NCBI GenBank assembly: GCA_900552385.1
Contig: URZI01000001.1
Location: 124,001-188,000 of the forward strand
DNA from: an uncultured Collinsella sp.
GTDB lineage: Bacteria; Actinomycetota; Coriobacteriia; Coriobacteriales; Coriobacteriaceae
Length of the DNA: 64,000 bases
Direction: 5' to 3'
The notes beneath the pieces are model-generated. The model saw only the letters and a list, made by a program, of their open reading frames with translations, did no database searches and had not been told where the DNA came from. Numbering within the stretch: position 1 is the stretch's first letter; every line of letters starts with the position of its first letter. Positions 34,616-43,380 of the stretch are shown here, one piece after another. Made by a program: the position numbers and the translations under genes.

Positions 34616-34672
34616 TGCCCATACATGTACAAGGTTGCAACCTAAATGGAATGTATATCGCCGGAGGATCTA

Positions 34673-35956
34673 ATGCTTGATATCAAGTTTGTTCGCGAGA
34701 ACCCCGATGCCATCGATGTCGCCATGGCTAACCGCCAGACGTCTTGGGATCGCGAGAAGTTCTTTGAGCTCGACGACGAGCGCCGTGCCGTCATCACCGA
34801 GGTCGAGGAACTCCAGGCTACGCGCAATGCCGAGTCCAAGAAGATCGGCGCCCTGATGAAGGAGGGCAAGAAGGAGGAGGCCGAGGCCGCCAAGGAGGCC
34901 GTGCGCGCCGTCAACGAGAAGATTGACGGTCTGGCCGAGCGCCGCACCGCTCTCGAGCAGGAGCAGTACGACTTCATGGCTCACCTGCCCAACATTCCGT
35001 GCGATGCCACCCCGTACGGTAAGGACGAGGACGAGAACATCGAGCGTCGCCGCTGGGGCACCCCGCGCGAGTTCGACTTCGACTTTAAGCCGCACTGGGA
35101 TCTGGGCACCGATCTGGACATCCTCGACTTCGAGCGCGGCAACAAGCTCTCCGGCAGCCGCTTCACCGTTCTCGGTGGCGCCGGCGCCCGCCTGGAGCGC
35201 GCCCTCATCAACTTCTTCCTCGATACGCACACCAGCCGTGGCTTTAAGGAGTGGTGGCCGCCTATCGTCGTCAAGCGTCAGACCATGTTTGGCACGGGTC
35301 AGCTGCCCAAGTTCGAGGATGACGCCTATCACGTCTCGGGCGACAACTTCCTGATCCCTACCGCCGAGGTCGTGCTCACTAACCTGCACGCCGGCGAGGT
35401 CCTCGACGCCGATACCCTGCCGCGCCGCTACACCGCCTTTACCCCCTGCTTCCGCGAGGAGGCCGGTTCCGCCGGTCGCGACACCCGCGGCATCATCCGT
35501 CAGCACGAGTTCGACAAGGTCGAGATGGTCAAGTTCGCTAAGCCGGAGGAGTCCGATGAGGAGCTCGAGAGCATGACCGCCGAGGCCGAGTACCTGCTGC
35601 AGCAGCTGGGCCTTCCGTATCGCGTGATTAGCCTGTGCACCGGCGACTTGGGCTTCTCTGCCCGTCAGACCTACGACGTCGAGGTCTGGCTGCCGAGCTA
35701 CAACGCCTACAAGGAGATCAGCTCCTGCTCCAACTGCGGTGACTTCCAGGCTCGCCGCGCCAACATCAAGTATCGCGACCCCGAGAACTTCAAGGGCTCG
35801 CGCTACCTGCACACCCTCAATGGTTCCGGCCTGCCGGCCGGCCGCACCATGGCCGCCATTCTGGAGAACTACCAGAACGCCGACGGCACCATCACGATCC
35901 CCGAGGTTCTGCGTCCTTACATGGGTGGTCTCGAGAAGATCGAGCCGGTCGCATAA
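34673..35956 (+). CDS. serS: Seryl-tRNA synthetase
   Basis: Class II synthetase charging tRNA-Ser and tRNA-Sec (427 aa). N-terminal antiparallel coiled coil (about 30-100, Glu/Lys-rich), motif 2 [17 protein letters not shown] and motif 3 [18 protein letters not shown] are intact. ATG 34673 is chosen for SD GGAGG 8 bp before it. A tRNA-Ser(GCT) lies 3.4 kb downstream. Confidence 0.97.
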   Translation: MLDIKFVRENPDAIDVAMANRQTSWDREKFFELDDERRAVITEVEELQATRNAESKKIGALMKEGKKEEAEAAKEAVRAVNEKIDGLAERRTALEQEQYDFMAHLPNIPCDATPYGKDEDENIERRRWGTPREFDFDFKPHWDLGTDLDILDFERGNKLSGSRFTVLGGAGARLERALINFFLDTHTSRGFKEWWPPIVVKRQTMFGTGQLPKFEDDAYHVSGDNFLIPTAEVVLTNLHAGEVLDADTLPRRYTAFTPCFREEAGSAGRDTRGIIRQHEFDKVEMVKFAKPEESDEELESMTAEAEYLLQQLGLPYRVISLCTGDLGFSARQTYDVEVWLPSYNAYKEISSCSNCGDFQARRANIKYRDPENFKGSRYLHTLNGSGLPAGRTMAAILENYQNADGTITIPEVLRPYMGGLEKIEPVA

Positions 35957-35978
35957 GTTGGCTGCATAGGGGATATGC

Positions 35979-36006
35979 AAGGGCGCTCCTTCGGGGGCGC
36001 CCTATT
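35979..36006 (+). terminator. Probable terminator of serS
   Basis: AGGGCGC, loop TCCTTCGGG, GCGCCCT; the T tract after it is short. Confidence 0.6.
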
Positions 36007-36129
36007 TCGTGCGCAGGTCCATACCATGCCGTGCGGACAGCTCAATAGAAAACACACGAACAACTGTTCTGTATACAGCTATCTACCTGTTATGCTTTTG
36101 CTAAATAAGAGCGAGAGAAAGGGGACGCG

Positions 36130-36507
36130 ATGGAGCTGTTTGATGATCGGGTGGTTTTGTTTGAGAGCGACGAGGGTGGGGAGTACCTGCTTGTAACGTG
36201 TGAGCCGTCTGGCATGGGTGGCCTGGTGGTTCGACAGACGAGTGAGGGTCCGTTGACACAATGGTGTTTTGAGGAGTCGCCTCATGTGGTCGAGACCTTT
36301 GTGACGCACGTGGGGCTTGTGGCGCTGGAGCACTTCTATGGAGTTGGGACTTCCAACCAGGTCGCGCGCATGCTGAGCATCTCGTTTGCCGATTATGATT
36401 GTGCCCAGCGGGTGAGATCGCTCCTGAGGGAACTTGATGCCAAGTTTGACGTGATCGAAAAGCCAATCGATCGTACGGGGAACGGCGGTATATGCGGAGC
36501 AGCATGA
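36130..36507 (+). CDS. Hypothetical protein (125 aa)
   Basis: SD AAAGGGG precedes ATG 36130. Composition and codon use match neighbours. No membrane helix or motif recognised; beta-rich N-terminal half (ELFDDRVVLFES, EYLLVTCEPSG) and an alpha-helical C-terminal half. The tRNA-Arg lies 78 bp beyond the stop. Confidence 0.6.
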   Translation: MELFDDRVVLFESDEGGEYLLVTCEPSGMGGLVVRQTSEGPLTQWCFEESPHVVETFVTHVGLVALEHFYGVGTSNQVARMLSISFADYDCAQRVRSLLRELDAKFDVIEKPIDRTGNGGICGAA

Positions 36508-36543
36508 CAAAACTGCGTTTCACAAAAAAGTTTGAGATTGAGC

Positions 36544-36575
36544 TTGACTCCAATAAGCTAAAGTGGTTTTATATG
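36544..36575 (+). promoter_or_regulatory. Probable promoter of tRNA-Arg
   Basis: TTGACT (36544-36549) and a TTTTATATG tract (36567-36575) 17-20 nt later; the exact -10 is uncertain. The tRNA starts 10 nt on. Confidence 0.45.
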
Positions 36576-36584
36576 TCTTGCGCT

Positions 36585-36661
36585 GCGGCGTTACCTCAGC
36601 TGGATAGAGGGTCTGACTACGAATCAGAACGTCATAGGTTCGAATCCTATACGCCGCACCA
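36585..36661 (+). tRNA. tRNA-Arg (ACG)
   Basis: 77 nt: acceptor GCGGCGT/ACGCCGC, anticodon stem TCTGA/TCAGA around CTACGAA (anticodon ACG, expected to be edited to ICG), T-arm ATAGG-TTCGAAT-CCTAT, encoded CCA. A terminator follows. Confidence 0.96.
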
Positions 36662-36672
36662 TTTGAGATTAA

Positions 36673-36727
36673 AGCTCCCGGCAACGGGGGCTTTTCTTTT
36701 ACGTAAGCACTGCATGGATTCGAACCT
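36673..36727 (+). repeat. Terminator of tRNA-Arg and inverted T-arm fragment
   Basis: AGCTCCC/GGGGGCT hairpin plus T tract (36673-36700), then GGATTCGAACCT (36716-36727), the exact inverse of the tRNA T-arm (36636-36647). The same arrangement as after tRNA-Leu and tRNA-Ser, but without the structured core or second tRNA 3' end, so possibly a decayed copy. Confidence 0.55.
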
Positions 36728-36834
36728 CGGTCAAAGGGGGCTATTTCTCATCGACTCGTGTAAGATTTCGAGTATGCGCCTCGGTGAGCCCGTGGCGCGC
36801 TCTTTCTTTAGACGACCGATCAGGGTGATATTTC

Positions 36835-39276
36835 GTGGCAGAGCGTCCGACATACAAGCTCAGGTTTCTTGATCCCAAAAAGCGCTTTCCGGCCATGCCC
36901 GAGCAGCCTGCGGGACGCTCGTATGGCGTGGTTTGGAAGCTCTTTGGCGAGGACCCGCATGAATCATGCTATGTCGTCGAATTCGTCGGCAAAAGCCATG
37001 TGTCGCTTTTGGGCTACGTGAGCGTTTCGGGTGAGGTCTATAAGGTGGACCGTCCCGTTAACGAAGTATCGCTGCCCGACGATCCCGACATGCAGCTGAT
37101 TCTTGACGAGTCCGATTCCAACATCGGTGAGATTGCAGTCAGGGGTACCGATGGGACGATGCGCTCCCGAGCGCGAGTCATCGGCTCTCCCGAAGGCACC
37201 ATGCGCGAACAATCCGATCGCGAGACGTGGAATTCGACGCGCAGCCTTCGCTACGGCGAGTTCATGGCCTCGATGTTCTTGCGTTACGTGATATTCGCCG
37301 ATTCTGAAAACGCTGTCTCAGACACGGCAGGCGGCGACGGCCTCGACGAGGGTATGAAAAATGCCGTCGACAAAATCAAACTTGTAAAACTCCCCGAGCC
37401 GGTTGAGGTACTGCTGGGTTTTGATTCCACGCCGCTGCCCGATGCAATCGAAACGTTGCTCTACCGCATTGACCATACGGATAATCCAAGTGGCATTGAG
37501 CGCTATGCCGCCGCCCTTATGAGCGAAATTGACTTGCCCCGCCTGCGCACCATCGCCGCCAAGTCCGAGATGAGCCTGGCTCGCATCGATCGATCAAAGC
37601 TGTTCTATCTCAATTTTGATCGTAGTCTGCTAGACCAGGACGAGATTGACACGCTGCTCGCCATCGAGTGCCGTCTCAACCGCCTCTCCGGCATCCTTGA
37701 GCGCATCGGGGCCGGATTGGCCCCTGCGGCATCCTCGCCGAGCCTTGAGGGCTGCGCGCTCTTTGATGCGTGGCATATCGCCAAGACGACCAACGATGTT
37801 CCCCGACTGCTCGATACTGCCTCGAGCGATAACCCATGGGGCAAACCGGGTACGGTGGCTTGCCAGCCGGGCGGTGAGTGGGATGTGCGTACCCGCTTCG
37901 CGCGTATTGTCGAGGCGCTCAACGTGGTCACGCGGCTCGACTATACCTATCGAGTAAACGTTGCCGAGGGGATTATGCTCGTTCGGTTTGGGCGGTCTGT
38001 CGTGGACGCCATGCCGCAACGTGAATACGACGCTCAAGATGACGCCTGGCGCGAGCTGGACGAGGACACGCGCGCGATCTGGGCCGCGGAGCACGATGCG
38101 CGCGTGGCACTCACGCTTGCGGCAGCGTGTTTTGCCGCGGGCACCTGCATCACGCGCTGCTACGTGCAGATTGCTGCTCCCGACGGTGAGCAGGGCGAGC
38201 GCGTTGTCGCAACGTATTTCTTTGGGCGCGCGGCCTATCTGGCCGATTGCGTGCCTGTCGCCAAGGATCTTGAGAGCATGGACATGGACGATATGCCGTG
38301 CAAGCGTGTGCTTGAGGCGTATGAGTCAACCGCTCCGGAGACGATTGAGCCTGCGGAGGTTCATGCTCGTCCGCGTGATGACCATCGCACGCTGCCGCCG
38401 GCGCTGCGCGATCTGCTGCTTGCCGATACGGCTGACGAGTTGGAGGTCATGGAAGAGGACGACGACCCATACGTGGCCCGTGTTGTTGAATTGCGCGAGC
38501 AGGCAAAAGTCGACCGTACAGGTGCTTTTGAAGGCTTTTCCCGTCTTGTCGAGGAGTTGGAGGCTAAGTGCGCCGTCGCCGAGCTTTTGGCGACAGGTCC
38601 GGTTCAAACACAGTTTTGCGATAACCAGCTGGTGCGCATGGTGCTACCGGTGTTGGAAGAAGACCGCTCTGTGCGAATCCTTCGTGCGCCCGATGCGCTG
38701 TACTTTGCCCAGCACGAGATCTGCAGCTTTTACGCCGAGCAAGAGGACTTTGAACGAGCGCTGCCCGAGGTGCGCCATCTTTACGATCTGGCGCGCTCGT
38801 CCATGCAATCGCACTTTGCGCTCATCAACGTGCTTGCGCGTCTGGAGCGCTTTGACGAGATTATCGAGGTGGCACGCCACGGCCTACGTATTGCCAGCGA
38901 TCGCTCTGCAATCGGCTACCTGTTCTATCGCTTGGCGTTTGCCTATTGGAATTGCGATCAGCTCGACCTGGCGCTGGCTTGTTACCGTCTGGTGCCGCGC
39001 GGTGAGGAGTCGGGCAGCAGCGCGCTGGAAGAAATGCAGGGCCTTATGAACGAGATGGGCGTCAGCGAGCCTCCGACGTTCGAGGAAGCGGTCGAGACTA
39101 TCCGCAAGGCTGGACTTGAGTTGCCGCCAGTGTCCGCCGTGACGAATCAGCTGGCAGATGCCGCTGTGCAACTGGTCGACAACGGCTTCTTTTTCCTGGC
39201 ACGCGGTTGCATCTTCCAAATGTGGCGTACCATGGGCAACGACGAGCTCGGCTCCCTCAACCGCTCGCTGGGGTAG
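36835..39276 (+). CDS. Large hypothetical protein with TPR-like C-terminus
   Basis: 813-aa soluble protein without signal peptide or membrane helix. The first 180 residues are beta-rich, followed by a helical middle part. Residues about 640-760 show helical pairs typical of tetratricopeptide repeats (FYAEQEDFERALPEVRHLYD, then FALINVLARLERFDEIIEVA, then RLAFAYWNCDQLDLALACY). GTG 36835 is the likely start. Function unknown; TPRs suggest protein contacts. Confidence 0.65.
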   Translation: MAERPTYKLRFLDPKKRFPAMPEQPAGRSYGVVWKLFGEDPHESCYVVEFVGKSHVSLLGYVSVSGEVYKVDRPVNEVSLPDDPDMQLILDESDSNIGEIAVRGTDGTMRSRARVIGSPEGTMREQSDRETWNSTRSLRYGEFMASMFLRYVIFADSENAVSDTAGGDGLDEGMKNAVDKIKLVKLPEPVEVLLGFDSTPLPDAIETLLYRIDHTDNPSGIERYAAALMSEIDLPRLRTIAAKSEMSLARIDRSKLFYLNFDRSLLDQDEIDTLLAIECRLNRLSGILERIGAGLAPAASSPSLEGCALFDAWHIAKTTNDVPRLLDTASSDNPWGKPGTVACQPGGEWDVRTRFARIVEALNVVTRLDYTYRVNVAEGIMLVRFGRSVVDAMPQREYDAQDDAWRELDEDTRAIWAAEHDARVALTLAAACFAAGTCITRCYVQIAAPDGEQGERVVATYFFGRAAYLADCVPVAKDLESMDMDDMPCKRVLEAYESTAPETIEPAEVHARPRDDHRTLPPALRDLLLADTADELEVMEEDDDPYVARVVELREQAKVDRTGAFEGFSRLVEELEAKCAVAELLATGPVQTQFCDNQLVRMVLPVLEEDRSVRILRAPDALYFAQHEICSFYAEQEDFERALPEVRHLYDLARSSMQSHFALINVLARLERFDEIIEVARHGLRIASDRSAIGYLFYRLAFAYWNCDQLDLALACYRLVPRGEESGSSALEEMQGLMNEMGVSEPPTFEEAVETIRKAGLELPPVSAVTNQLADAAVQLVDNGFFFLARGCIFQMWRTMGNDELGSLNRSLG

Positions 39277-39368
39277 GCGAAGCTTCCAAGGAGGAAAGGA
39301 TGCTAGGCAATTAGAAAATTTCCTCTTGCCCATCCTTGGCTGTTTGGTTACTATAGAACGGCTGTTAC

Positions 39369-39459
39369 GGAGAGCTGACCGAGAGGCCGAAGGTGCTCGC
39401 CTGCTAAGCGAGTATGCCCCAAAAGGGCATCTGGGGTTCGAATCCCCAGCTCTCCGCCA
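39369..39459 (+). tRNA. tRNA-Ser (GCT)
   Basis: Class II tRNA of 91 nt: acceptor GGAGAGC/GCTCTCC, anticodon stem CTCGC/GCGAG around CTGCTAA (anticodon GCT), long variable arm (ATGCCCCAAAAGGGCAT), T-arm with TTCGAAT, discriminator G, encoded CCA. A promoter TTGCCC-N18-TACTAT lies upstream (39327-39356). Confidence 0.96.
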
Positions 39460-39721
39460 GTATGAATTTGAAGAAGGGTCCCATTTGGGGCCTTTTTTGT
39501 GCGGAGAAAGGAGGCTGGGGATTCGAACCCGAGAGGGCACGGGCGTTAAGCAAACGCGAAAGCGTTTGTAGCCCGTGGGCGAAAAGCCGCCAGGCTTTGA
39601 AGCCGGAGGGCATGCGTAGCATGCCCGGACATCCCCAGCTCTCCGCCAGTTTAACTTTAAAGAAGGGTCCCATCGGGGGCCCTTTTTTATTATCGAGAAA
39701 GGGCGCTGGGGATTCGAGCCC
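39442..39721 (+). repeat. tRNA-Ser 3'-end duplication with structured 189-bp unit
   Basis: Sequence from T-loop nucleotide 59 (39442) through CCA and terminator recurs at 39631, exactly 189 bp later. Between the copies: GCTGGGGATTCGAACCC (39514-39530), a 17-nt exact inverse of the T-arm; CACGGGC/GCCCGTG enclosing CAAACGC-GAAA-GCGTTTG (39538-39577); and GGGCATGC-GTA-GCATGCCC (39608-39626), ending in CGGAC. After the second terminator a third inverted T-arm copy with one change lies at 39705-39721. Same plan as tRNA-Leu with compensatory changes in the stems. Confidence 0.82.
39474..39498 (+). terminator. Terminator of tRNA-Ser (first copy)
   Basis: AAGG-GTCCC, loop, GGG-CCTT and T-run; a second copy lies at 39663-39688. 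Confidence 0.75.
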
Positions 39722-39723
39722 TC

Positions 39724-39757
39724 AAAAAAAGGAGGCATCCTTTCGGACACCTCCTTT
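39724..39757 (-). terminator. Terminator of the D,D-carboxypeptidase gene
   Basis: On the minus strand AAAGGAGG pairs with CCTCCTTT and a run of seven T follows. Confidence 0.85.
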
Positions 39758-39781
39758 CAGCGAGTGTATTGTTCTTCGACC

Positions 39782-41122
39782 TTACACCTCGGGTGCCTTG
39801 GCTACGGTCTCGCTCTCGGCTGTGAGCGGGCGGTTGTCGATGCGGCGGCCCAAGCGATCGAGCTTCACGAGCAGCCATTCAATGGGATTCGGCCCTGTGC
39901 CTTCCTCGTCGGCAACCAGGTCCATGACGGCGACCTTGGTGCCGTCCTGCTTGAGCGTAACGCTGCCCACCTTGTCGCCAACATGCACCGTGCCCGAAAG
40001 GTCATCGTAGCTAACTTTTTCGGTCACTTCGCCGGCGAGTGAGAACACCGTTGCCTGTGCGGCGGGGTCGGCGAGCGTGGCGTCGATCGTCTTGTCCGTC
40101 CAATCTGTCTGGCTAATGCGCGCCATAAGCGGGTTGCCGTTGGCGGTCTTTTCCTGCGTGTTGGCGATCGCGACCGTCACCTTGTGGCCGTAGTACCAGT
40201 TGGCAAGGGTGGCGGTATCGGTAAAGCGCTGATCGGTGGTGGTGGAGTTCAAAATAACGGTGTAGATCTCGTCGCCGTCGCGGTTGTAGGCGCTCGTAAA
40301 GCAATAGCCCGCGTCGTCGGTGGTGCCGGTCTTGCCGCCGATGTTGCCATCTTGGCCCAGCAAATAGTTATGCGTGTCCATGGAATGCGAATGGTCGGTG
40401 CCGTCGGCGCCCGTGACCTCGATCCAGGAATCCTCGCTCGCTACGACCTCGCGGATCGTGTCGTTTTTCATGGCCTCCTGCATCATCAGCGCTACGTCGT
40501 GTGCGGTTGAGTGCATATTGCCAGCCCACTCATCAAAGTCCAGACCATGCGGGTTTTCAAAAAGCGTACCGGTGCAGCCGAGCTTCTTAGCGCGCTCGTT
40601 CATGGCCTTCACAAATGTGGCCTCGGCGTCTTTGGTCTTGGGGTCGATCTTCTTGCCCACATATTCGGCGAGCACGATGGCGGCGTCGTTGCCCGAGGGA
40701 ACCATCAGACCGCGTAGTGCCTGCTCCACGGTAAGCTCGTCGCCTTCGAGCAAGCCGGCGGTCGAATTACCCACGGTGGCTGCGGCGTTGCTCACCGTGA
40801 CCTTCTCGTCCATCTTGCAATTCTCGACGGTTAGGATTGCGGTCATGACCTTGGTGATCGAGGCAATCTTGACCTGCTCATCGGCGCCGCGGGCATAGTA
40901 GACGGTGCCGTCTTTGCCCATGACGAGGGCATTGGTCGCATCGATATCGGGCAGGTTTTCGGCCGTGATGCCGCGCGCATCGGCGGTTTTGCCGCAAACA
41001 TTGTCGGTCGTAAGCACTTGGGCGCCGGCGACGGTGGGCACGCCAGCGGCAAGGGCGATAGCGCAGACAAAGCCGGCGGCAAGCTGGGCTGAGCGCTTTG
41101 CAAAAGAGGTGAGGGACTTCAC
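39782..41122 (-). CDS. D-alanyl-D-alanine carboxypeptidase (peptidase S11)
   Basis: Exported penicillin-binding protein (about 446 aa) that removes the terminal D-Ala of peptidoglycan stem peptides. Signal peptide: KSLTSFAKRSAQLAAGF then VCAIALAAGVPTVAGA. Catalytic motifs SITK (SxxK), SGN in MVPSGNDAA and KTG in GGKTGTTDDAGYC are intact. A C-terminal beta domain (PBP5_C-like) follows. GTG 41122 is chosen because it sets a normal-length signal peptide; ATG 41191 is the alternative. It is divergent from the VanRS-like pair. Confidence 0.88.
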   Translation of the reverse strand: MKSLTSFAKRSAQLAAGFVCAIALAAGVPTVAGAQVLTTDNVCGKTADARGITAENLPDIDATNALVMGKDGTVYYARGADEQVKIASITKVMTAILTVENCKMDEKVTVSNAAATVGNSTAGLLEGDELTVEQALRGLMVPSGNDAAIVLAEYVGKKIDPKTKDAEATFVKAMNERAKKLGCTGTLFENPHGLDFDEWAGNMHSTAHDVALMMQEAMKNDTIREVVASEDSWIEVTGADGTDHSHSMDTHNYLLGQDGNIGGKTGTTDDAGYCFTSAYNRDGDEIYTVILNSTTTDQRFTDTATLANWYYGHKVTVAIANTQEKTANGNPLMARISQTDWTDKTIDATLADPAAQATVFSLAGEVTEKVSYDDLSGTVHVGDKVGSVTLKQDGTKVAVMDLVADEEGTGPNPIEWLLVKLDRLGRRIDNRPLTAESETVAKAPEV

Positions 41123-41319
41123 GGATTTCGCTTTCGACGGGATGGTCTCTTCTGGAACAAGAGTATATCGTTTGCCGGCGTCGGCGATCATCGCGTGCGT
41201 GCGTGGCCCACATCCGCGCCCGAACGGGCACAAGGGTGCTTAAGGCCGACTTAATCACCCACGCTTGTTGTGTGTGACGGGCGCCCCCTCGGGCATAATG
41301 GAGCGCGAGAGGAGCACGC

Positions 41320-42015
41320 ATGAACGAGCGCATTTTGGTAGTTGATGACGAAAAGGCCATCGCCGACTTGGTTGGTATCTACCTTACAAAAGAGGGCTTT
41401 GATGTCCAGATTGCCTATAGCGGGGCCGATGCTGCCAAGGCAATCTTGGAGCAGGAGTTCGATCTGGCGCTGCTGGATGTCATGCTGCCCGATATCGATG
41501 GCTTTGAGCTGCTGCGTACGATCCGTTCCAGCCATACCTATCCCGTGATCATGCTGACGGCGCGCGATGCCCAGCAAGACAAGATCGAGGGCCTTTCGCT
41601 TGGCGCGGACGATTACGTGGTTAAGCCGTTTCGTCCTCTGGAGCTCATCGCGCGCGTGCACGCTCAGCTTCGCCGCTACACCAGCTACGGTAGCCGCGCA
41701 CAGGCGGCCGAGTCGCCGACCCTCCAGCTCGACGGCTTGGAGATCAACCGCGATGCTCGTTCCGTAACGGTGGACGGTGCACCGGTACGCCTCACACCCA
41801 CCGAGTATTCAATCTTGCTGTATCTGGTCGAGCATCGCGGCAGCGTGGTGGGCGTGGAGGACCTGTTCCGCGCGGTATGGAACGAGGACTTTATGCCCGG
41901 CTCCAACAATACGGTGATGGTGCACATTCGCCACTTGCGCGAAAAGATCGGCGACGACGCACAAAAGCCGCGCTTTATCAAAAACGTCTGGGGCGTCGGC
42001 TACATCATCGAATAA
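41320..42015 (+). CDS. OmpR-family response regulator, VanR-like
   Basis: 231 aa: receiver domain ILVVDDEKAIADLV with phospho-Asp in LALLDVMLPDIDG (about D53) and Lys in DDYVVKPFRPLEL; winged-helix DNA-binding C-terminus (about 135-230). Overall pattern is close to VanR. A histidine kinase starts 26 bp later. SD GAGAGGAG precedes ATG. Likely regulates envelope genes such as the divergent carboxypeptidase, by position. Confidence 0.88.
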   Translation: MNERILVVDDEKAIADLVGIYLTKEGFDVQIAYSGADAAKAILEQEFDLALLDVMLPDIDGFELLRTIRSSHTYPVIMLTARDAQQDKIEGLSLGADDYVVKPFRPLELIARVHAQLRRYTSYGSRAQAAESPTLQLDGLEINRDARSVTVDGAPVRLTPTEYSILLYLVEHRGSVVGVEDLFRAVWNEDFMPGSNNTVMVHIRHLREKIGDDAQKPRFIKNVWGVGYIIE

Positions 42016-42041
42016 CGCTTTTCGCTTGTGAGGATCTTGAT

Positions 42042-43277
42042 ATGACAAAAGACGATAGGCAGGCATTCGAGGTACCCGATCGGCTCTTTGATTACGTGAG
42101 GTCGGTCGTCGACAACCGTGCGCTTGCAACGGTGCTGCTCTTTTTGCTGAGCCTGCTGCTGATTGGCATCGACAACATCGTCGGAATCTTGGCGGTGCTG
42201 CTTGTTGGCTTTTTGCTGATCGATCGATTTGAGATCGTGCGCCGCTGCGTGGTGATTGGCGGCGCCGCGTGGGCCATGACGTTGGCGATTGGCGCCATGG
42301 CGCTCGGCGGCATTGAAGGGCCGGTGCTGTTCGATGCCGGCTTTGTATTCAACATGCTTGGCTTTGTGCTGGCGCTTGCCGCGTGCGTGCTGTTCTTGTG
42401 CGGCCGCGCCCTGTACTACCAGGGCTACGAACAGGGCGAGCAGCATGCCGATTGTGTGCTGGCCGCTCGTATTCAAGATCGCCTGATCGCCGAGGACATC
42501 TGGGACAACATTGACGGCGACTTCTTGGAGGTCGAGGGCGCCCTTAACCGCGTGCGTGACCGTGAGCGCAAGGTGCAGCAAGCTCTGCGTGACGAGTCGC
42601 ATCGCAAGGACGATTTGGTCACGTACTTGGCACATGACCTACGCACCCCGCTTGCCAGTGTGGTGGGCTATCTTTCGCTGCTGCAAGAGGCTCCTGAGCT
42701 GCCGGTTGAGCAACGTGCGCACTTTACGGGCGTGGCTCTCGACAAGGCGCACCGGCTCGATGCACTCATCGAAGAGTTCTTCGATATCACGCGCTTTGAC
42801 TTCCACGATATCGTGCTCACGCGCGGCTATGTTGATCTGGGGTTGCTGCTGGCTCAGGTGGCTGACGAGTTCTATCCCATCCTCAACGAGCAGCATAAGG
42901 AAGCCCAAGTTGATATTCGCGAGGACCTGACGGTGCTCGTGGATGGCGACAAGATGGCTCGCGTGTTCAACAACATCATGAAAAACGCCGTTGCCTATAG
43001 CTATGAGGGCTCGACCATCACGATCGAGGCCAGACGCCGGGACGGCGGTGGCGTGCGCGTGCGCTTTATCAATCAGGGCGATCCCATCCCTGAGGCAAAG
43101 CTCAAGGTGATCTTTGAGAAGTTCTATCGCCTGGATGCGGCGCGTGCGACCAATCGCGGCGGCGCTGGACTGGGGCTTGCCATCGCCAAGGAGATCGTAT
43201 GCGCGCACGGCGGTACCGTTGCATGTGAATCGACGCCCGAACACACGATATTCACCATCGAGCTGCCCGCCGCATAG
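42042..43277 (+). CDS. Sensor histidine kinase, VanS-like
   Basis: 411-aa membrane kinase. Hydrophobic N-terminal segments (about 27-65 and 70-122), a linker helix, H-box YLAHDLRTPLASVVGYLSL (His about residue 205), then an ATPase domain with NNIMKNAVAY (N-box) and GGAGLGLAIAKEIV (G-box). No large sensory loop, as in short VanS-type kinases. Start ATG 42042 with SD GAGGA. Confidence 0.87.
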   Translation: MTKDDRQAFEVPDRLFDYVRSVVDNRALATVLLFLLSLLLIGIDNIVGILAVLLVGFLLIDRFEIVRRCVVIGGAAWAMTLAIGAMALGGIEGPVLFDAGFVFNMLGFVLALAACVLFLCGRALYYQGYEQGEQHADCVLAARIQDRLIAEDIWDNIDGDFLEVEGALNRVRDRERKVQQALRDESHRKDDLVTYLAHDLRTPLASVVGYLSLLQEAPELPVEQRAHFTGVALDKAHRLDALIEEFFDITRFDFHDIVLTRGYVDLGLLLAQVADEFYPILNEQHKEAQVDIREDLTVLVDGDKMARVFNNIMKNAVAYSYEGSTITIEARRRDGGGVRVRFINQGDPIPEAKLKVIFEKFYRLDAARATNRGGAGLGLAIAKEIVCAHGGTVACESTPEHTIFTIELPAA

Positions 43278-43380
43278 CCAGTGTGCCCTTACAAACACTT
43301 GACAATGCGCTCACGTGCATATGAGCCGCGATTCCTACTATCGATACTGCTGAATTGATATCGATGTGGAGGTATGCGGT

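Noticed and set aside
34562..34672. T-box leader of serS
   Set aside because: The predicted leader is about 50 nt and lacks the AGGGTGGNACCGCG box and specifier stem. The same check was negative for hisS, whose upstream gap lacks the T-box sequence.
36835..39276. Helicase or nuclease identity for the 813-aa protein
   Set aside because: No Walker, DEAD or nuclease motif was found; only TPR-like helices.
39782..43277. Vancomycin resistance cluster
   Set aside because: No D-Ala-D-Lac/D-Ser ligase, VanH or VanX; only a housekeeping-type carboxypeptidase and a Van-like regulator pair.
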